DNA from: Candidatus Nanohaloarchaea archaeon
Lineage (GTDB): Archaea; EX4484-52; DAOVKX01
Assembly (NCBI GenBank): GCA_030631505.1
Contig: DAOVKX010000002.1
Location: 1 to 30,368 of the forward strand
Length of the DNA stretch: 30,368 nucleotides
Reading direction: 5' to 3'
Shown: piece after piece, positions 27,929 to 30,368 of the stretch
Layout of the letters: the number at the start of each line of letters is the position of its first letter
Position numbering within the stretch: position 1 is the first letter of the stretch
Made by a program: the position numbers and the translations under genes
Notes under the pieces: model-generated
What the model saw: the letters and a program-made list of their open reading frames with translations, nothing else
What the model was told of the DNA's origin: nothing
Databases searched by the model: none

Positions 27929-29110
27929 CTATTTAAAATATTCAACTGCCTGTTTGAATTCAGGATATGTCATAATGTCCCTTAAAGCCAGCCCGTTGAC
28001 ATACCCTTCAACTGCCTGCCTCATTGAAAGCGCTCCTGCCGTTGTTCCGCCGGGATGGCCGTGTATCCCACCGCCTGCCTGTATGACTATATCTGTTCCT
28101 GCTCTATCCAGTAATTTTTTTACGGAAGTCGCGCACAAGCCGCCTGATGCAACAGGAAATGCGGGCTTTATGTTTCCCATTTCTTCTGTTAATGCTTTTT
28201 GGTATGACAAATCGTCCCTGTAATCGCCTTTCATTTTTCCGACATCAAAAGTACCTATATGGAGCTGGTCTGCTCCTGCCAGCCGCGCCAGCTTTGCCAG
28301 AACAAGCATGGATATGCCATGCTTTTTGTTTCTTGTGAAAGCGGCATGCATTGCCCTGTGCCCATGAATTGCAAGTTTCAGGTTCTGCTCCCTTATGAAC
28401 TGCAATCCTGAAAAACCAACTGTCACAATGTCTATCATAATGACTTTTCCGCCGTGGTCTTTTACAAACTGCGCTCTCTTTAGCATTTCTTCTGCAGGAG
28501 CAGTTATATTTGGGCTGTAAAGATTTCTTTCTGCTGTTTCCTGAAATGCTCTGTCCCGCGCGTCAAGCATCCTTATTACGCGCTCTTTAAATGGGCAGAA
28601 CTTCTGGTTTGTCAGATTCTCATCATCCTTAACAAAGTCAACGCCATTGAACCATGCGTCATATGCCACCTTTGCAGATTCTTTCGGGTTCAGACCGACC
28701 TTTGGCTTAACAATTGTTCCAAGATGCGGCCGCCTTCTCCTATCAGTTCCTATTAATTTTCTGACGCCTTCCAGACCAAAAGCAGGGCCTTCAAAACTTT
28801 TAATGTATTTTTCCGGAAATTCCAAATCCAGCAGTCTTAAATTTTTAACTGCCTTCATCCCGAAAATATTTCCTGCAACACTTGAAAGCAGCTGCGGGAT
28901 GTTTCCTGCCTCAAACAAATCAATAGGATATGTAATTTTTATAATATTGTTATTTTTGTCAACCTTTGTAACCCTTGCGCTTATTTTCTCGATCCTTTTT
29001 TTCATTGTTTTGAGTTCGGTCCAAGTGCCTGTAGATGACTCTGCGGCTACCTTTTTTGCTGTTTCCCTGTCGCAGGGTTCGCAGTAAAATGTTGCTGTTA
29101 TTTCATCCAT
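27929..29110 (-). CDS. rbcL: Ribulose-1,5-bisphosphate carboxylase (RuBisCO), form III-like large subunit
   Basis: A 393-residue large subunit that adds CO2 to ribulose 1,5-bisphosphate, giving two 3-phosphoglycerates. Active-site residues present: ESSTGTW (residue 24-30), NIFG (81), GTIVKPKVGL with the catalytic Lys (135), DFVKDDENLT with the carbamylated Lys (161) and metal Asp/Glu, HGHRAMH, HIGTFDVGKM with loop-6 Lys, SGG and GGGIHGHPGG. The KDDEN form and the pathway context place it with form III. It is somewhat short at the N-terminus. I start it at ATG 29110, preceded by GGAG; ATG 29122 would add four residues. The start overlaps the end of the isomerase gene by 13 bp. Confidence 0.94.
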   Translation of the reverse strand: MDEITATFYCEPCDRETAKKVAAESSTGTWTELKTMKKRIEKISARVTKVDKNNNIIKITYPIDLFEAGNIPQLLSSVAGNIFGMKAVKNLRLLDLEFPEKYIKSFEGPAFGLEGVRKLIGTDRRRRPHLGTIVKPKVGLNPKESAKVAYDAWFNGVDFVKDDENLTNQKFCPFKERVIRMLDARDRAFQETAERNLYSPNITAPAEEMLKRAQFVKDHGGKVIMIDIVTVGFSGLQFIREQNLKLAIHGHRAMHAAFTRNKKHGISMLVLAKLARLAGADQLHIGTFDVGKMKGDYRDDLSYQKALTEEMGNIKPAFPVASGGLCATSVKKLLDRAGTDIVIQAGGGIHGHPGGTTAGALSMRQAVEGYVNGLALRDIMTYPEFKQAVEYFK

Positions 29111-29964
29111 AAAAATCTCCATTTTATTTTCCTTGGGGAAAATACTCCTTTTTCTGTTATTACTCCTTTTACATATTCGTAAGGTGTCAGGTCAAATGCA
29201 GGGTTTTTTATCTTTAATTTTTTTGGAGGCCTGTCCCAAACTTCCTTAGGATTCCTCTGCTCAATTTTTATTTCCTTTATGAATTTTAATGTGCTTCCCA
29301 AAACATAAACCGGCTTTTTGTATTTCTTCGCAACTATGGAAATTGTTTTAGTCCCTATTTTATTTATAATTCCTTTCTTTGTTACTGCATCAGTTCCTAC
29401 CAAGACCAAATCAACATCCCGGATAAAAGAGCTGACTGCATCATCAGTTATCATTGTCGCTGGTATTCCTGCCTTAACCATATCTTTTGCGGTCAGCCGT
29501 CCCTGAAATCTTGGCCTTGTTTCAGTCAATATAACTTTTATTCTTTTTTTCTTTGCTGCCCTGACTGCCTCAATTACAGTATGAGAATGGCAGTGCAGAA
29601 GAATTGTCGCTCTGTCTGGAATTATTTTCAATGTATTTTCTGTTATTTTATCAAGGGACTGTTTTAATTCTGTTATTTTGTTTTTTGACAATGAATTTAA
29701 TTCTTTCTTAAAATCAGGATTTTTGGATTTTTTCAGAACAGTTATAACTGAATCCAAAGAATTCTGCATTGCGGGTTCAGTAGGTCTTGCACCTATGAGA
29801 ACTTTTGCCGCTCTCTGAAGTTCGCTAATAAACTGTTTTTTTGTTTTTGCCTTGGATTTTTGTCCGAATTTATTCAGACCTTCAACTGACTTCTGTGCAA
29901 TTTTTATTGCTCCCTGAATTTTTATTTCCTTAATGTCCTTTGCTAATTTTTTGATGGTTTGCAT
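29098..29964 (-). CDS. e2b2: Ribose-1,5-bisphosphate isomerase
   Basis: A 288-residue enzyme of the eIF2B-alpha/MTNA family that converts ribose 1,5-bisphosphate to ribulose 1,5-bisphosphate for RuBisCO. Family motifs: IGARPTEPAM near residue 58, ILLHCHSHTVIEAV near 120 with the conserved Cys, LTETRPRFQGRLTAK, DLVLVGTDAVTKKG with the conserved Asp, and NPAFDLTPYEYV near the C-terminus. The basic N-terminal helix is Lys-rich. It is the first gene of the operon R15P isomerase, RuBisCO, AMP phosphorylase, which together make the archaeal AMP pathway. Family members such as MtnA are distinguished by context here. Confidence 0.92.
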   Translation of the reverse strand: MQTIKKLAKDIKEIKIQGAIKIAQKSVEGLNKFGQKSKAKTKKQFISELQRAAKVLIGARPTEPAMQNSLDSVITVLKKSKNPDFKKELNSLSKNKITELKQSLDKITENTLKIIPDRATILLHCHSHTVIEAVRAAKKKRIKVILTETRPRFQGRLTAKDMVKAGIPATMITDDAVSSFIRDVDLVLVGTDAVTKKGIINKIGTKTISIVAKKYKKPVYVLGSTLKFIKEIKIEQRNPKEVWDRPPKKLKIKNPAFDLTPYEYVKGVITEKGVFSPRKIKWRFLWMK

Positions 29965-30025
29965 AAAGGTTTATTGGTTTCAGGAGTTTTTAAGAGTTAT
30001 TATAATTTCTGCTTTTTAGAATGTT

Positions 30026-30368
30026 TCAACTTTTCATAACATAATCCATATGTTCAACTCTTTTTTGAATTAACTTTTCTGTCCCAATATCTTCTCTGTG
30101 AAAAACAGGGCCTTTAATATCCCTTACTGCAGATTCTGCTAATTGTTCTGCTTCGGACAATGAGTTGCCAATCCCAACTATTGCAATGGCTCTTGAGCCA
30201 GTCATGTACAAACCATCACTTTTTTTATTAACAGCGCCAAAATACATTTTTGTATTGTTGTCAAGATTTAAATTTGATATGTCAACTTTTTGATTTTTTT
30301 GCGGATTGTCTGGATAGCCTTGAGGCACAACATATTTGCAAACAGTTGCTTTCCTTTTAAATTCAATA
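30026..30368 (-). CDS. purD: Phosphoribosylamine-glycine ligase, C-terminal part, cut by window edge
   Basis: The minus-strand frame is open from a stop at 30026 to the window end, about 114 residues (EFKRKATVCKYVVPQGYPDNP at its start). It matches the C-terminal domain of GAR synthetase: KATVCKYVVPQGYP, a TGSRAIAIVGIGNSLSEAE segment and VFHREDIGTEKL. The full enzyme joins phosphoribosylamine and glycine in purine synthesis. The ATP-grasp core and the start lie outside the window. A frame from GTG 30328 alone would be a fragment, so I extend it to the edge. Confidence 0.82.
   Translation of the reverse strand, partial: IEFKRKATVCKYVVPQGYPDNPQKNQKVDISNLNLDNNTKMYFGAVNKKSDGLYMTGSRAIAIVGIGNSLSEAEQLAESAVRDIKGPVFHREDIGTEKLIQKRVEHMDYVMKS

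Noticed and set aside
1..30368. CRISPR array, rRNA genes or integrase/transposase genes.
   Set aside because: None found: no regularly spaced repeats, no rRNA-like sequence, and no ORF with transposase or recombinase motifs.

Overview
The window looks like a piece of an archaeal chromosome, most likely from a small-genome DPANN-type lineage (Woesearchaeota/Pacearchaeota-like). This placement is inferred from gene content, not from a tree. Archaeal markers are Alba, diphthine synthase next to a DUF357 protein, Trm5, HerA, an Ogg2-type glycosylase, archaeal-type phosphoglycerate mutase, a form III-like RuBisCO in the AMP pathway, a tRNA gene with a bulge-helix-bulge intron, and leaderless genes with a TATA box about 25 nt before the start. 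Genes that do have a ribosome binding site use GGTGA or GGAGGTG.

Layout. 1-5.4 kb: the N-terminal part of a type II/IV secretion (pilus) ATPase, two coiled-coil proteins in an ATGA-overlapping pair, then a minus-strand run of polytopic membrane proteins, two or three of them paralogous, and two proteins of unknown function. 5.5-14.1 kb: a mostly conserved chromosome stretch with a PH-domain membrane protein, DUF357, dph5, Ogg, rubrerythrin, DUF2061, a HemK/Mtq2-like methyltransferase, trm5, a lone trpD and a lysine-rich coiled-coil protein, interrupted by orphan ORFs. 14.1-17.9 kb: tRNA-Pro(GGG) with an intron in its T-loop, followed by an accessory island (orphan ORFs, a membrane-anchored transglutaminase-like protein, an HTH_10 regulator). 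A degenerate copy of the tRNA gene 3' end lies about 1 kb inside the island. 17.9-23.0 kb: HerA, a metallophosphoesterase, Alba, and two pilin-like secreted proteins, one very cysteine-rich with a small MITE-like element inserted at its stop codon. 23.0-24.5 kb: a cassette of small regulators and toxin-antitoxin genes bounded by a 61-bp direct repeat of the 3' end of apgM. 24.5-30.4 kb: apgM, two small membrane proteins, then AMP phosphorylase, RuBisCO and ribose-1,5-bisphosphate isomerase, and the C-terminal part of purD.

How it fits together. The AMP phosphorylase, ribose-1,5-bisphosphate isomerase and RuBisCO genes form one tight operon that would convert AMP plus phosphate and CO2 to 3-phosphoglycerate, and ApgM nearby would pass this into lower glycolysis. 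The most unusual features are structural: a probable cassette integration that replaced the 3' end of apgM, a similar-looking duplication at the 3' end of tRNA-Pro, the T-loop tRNA intron, and a MITE with a 9-bp target duplication exactly over a stop codon.
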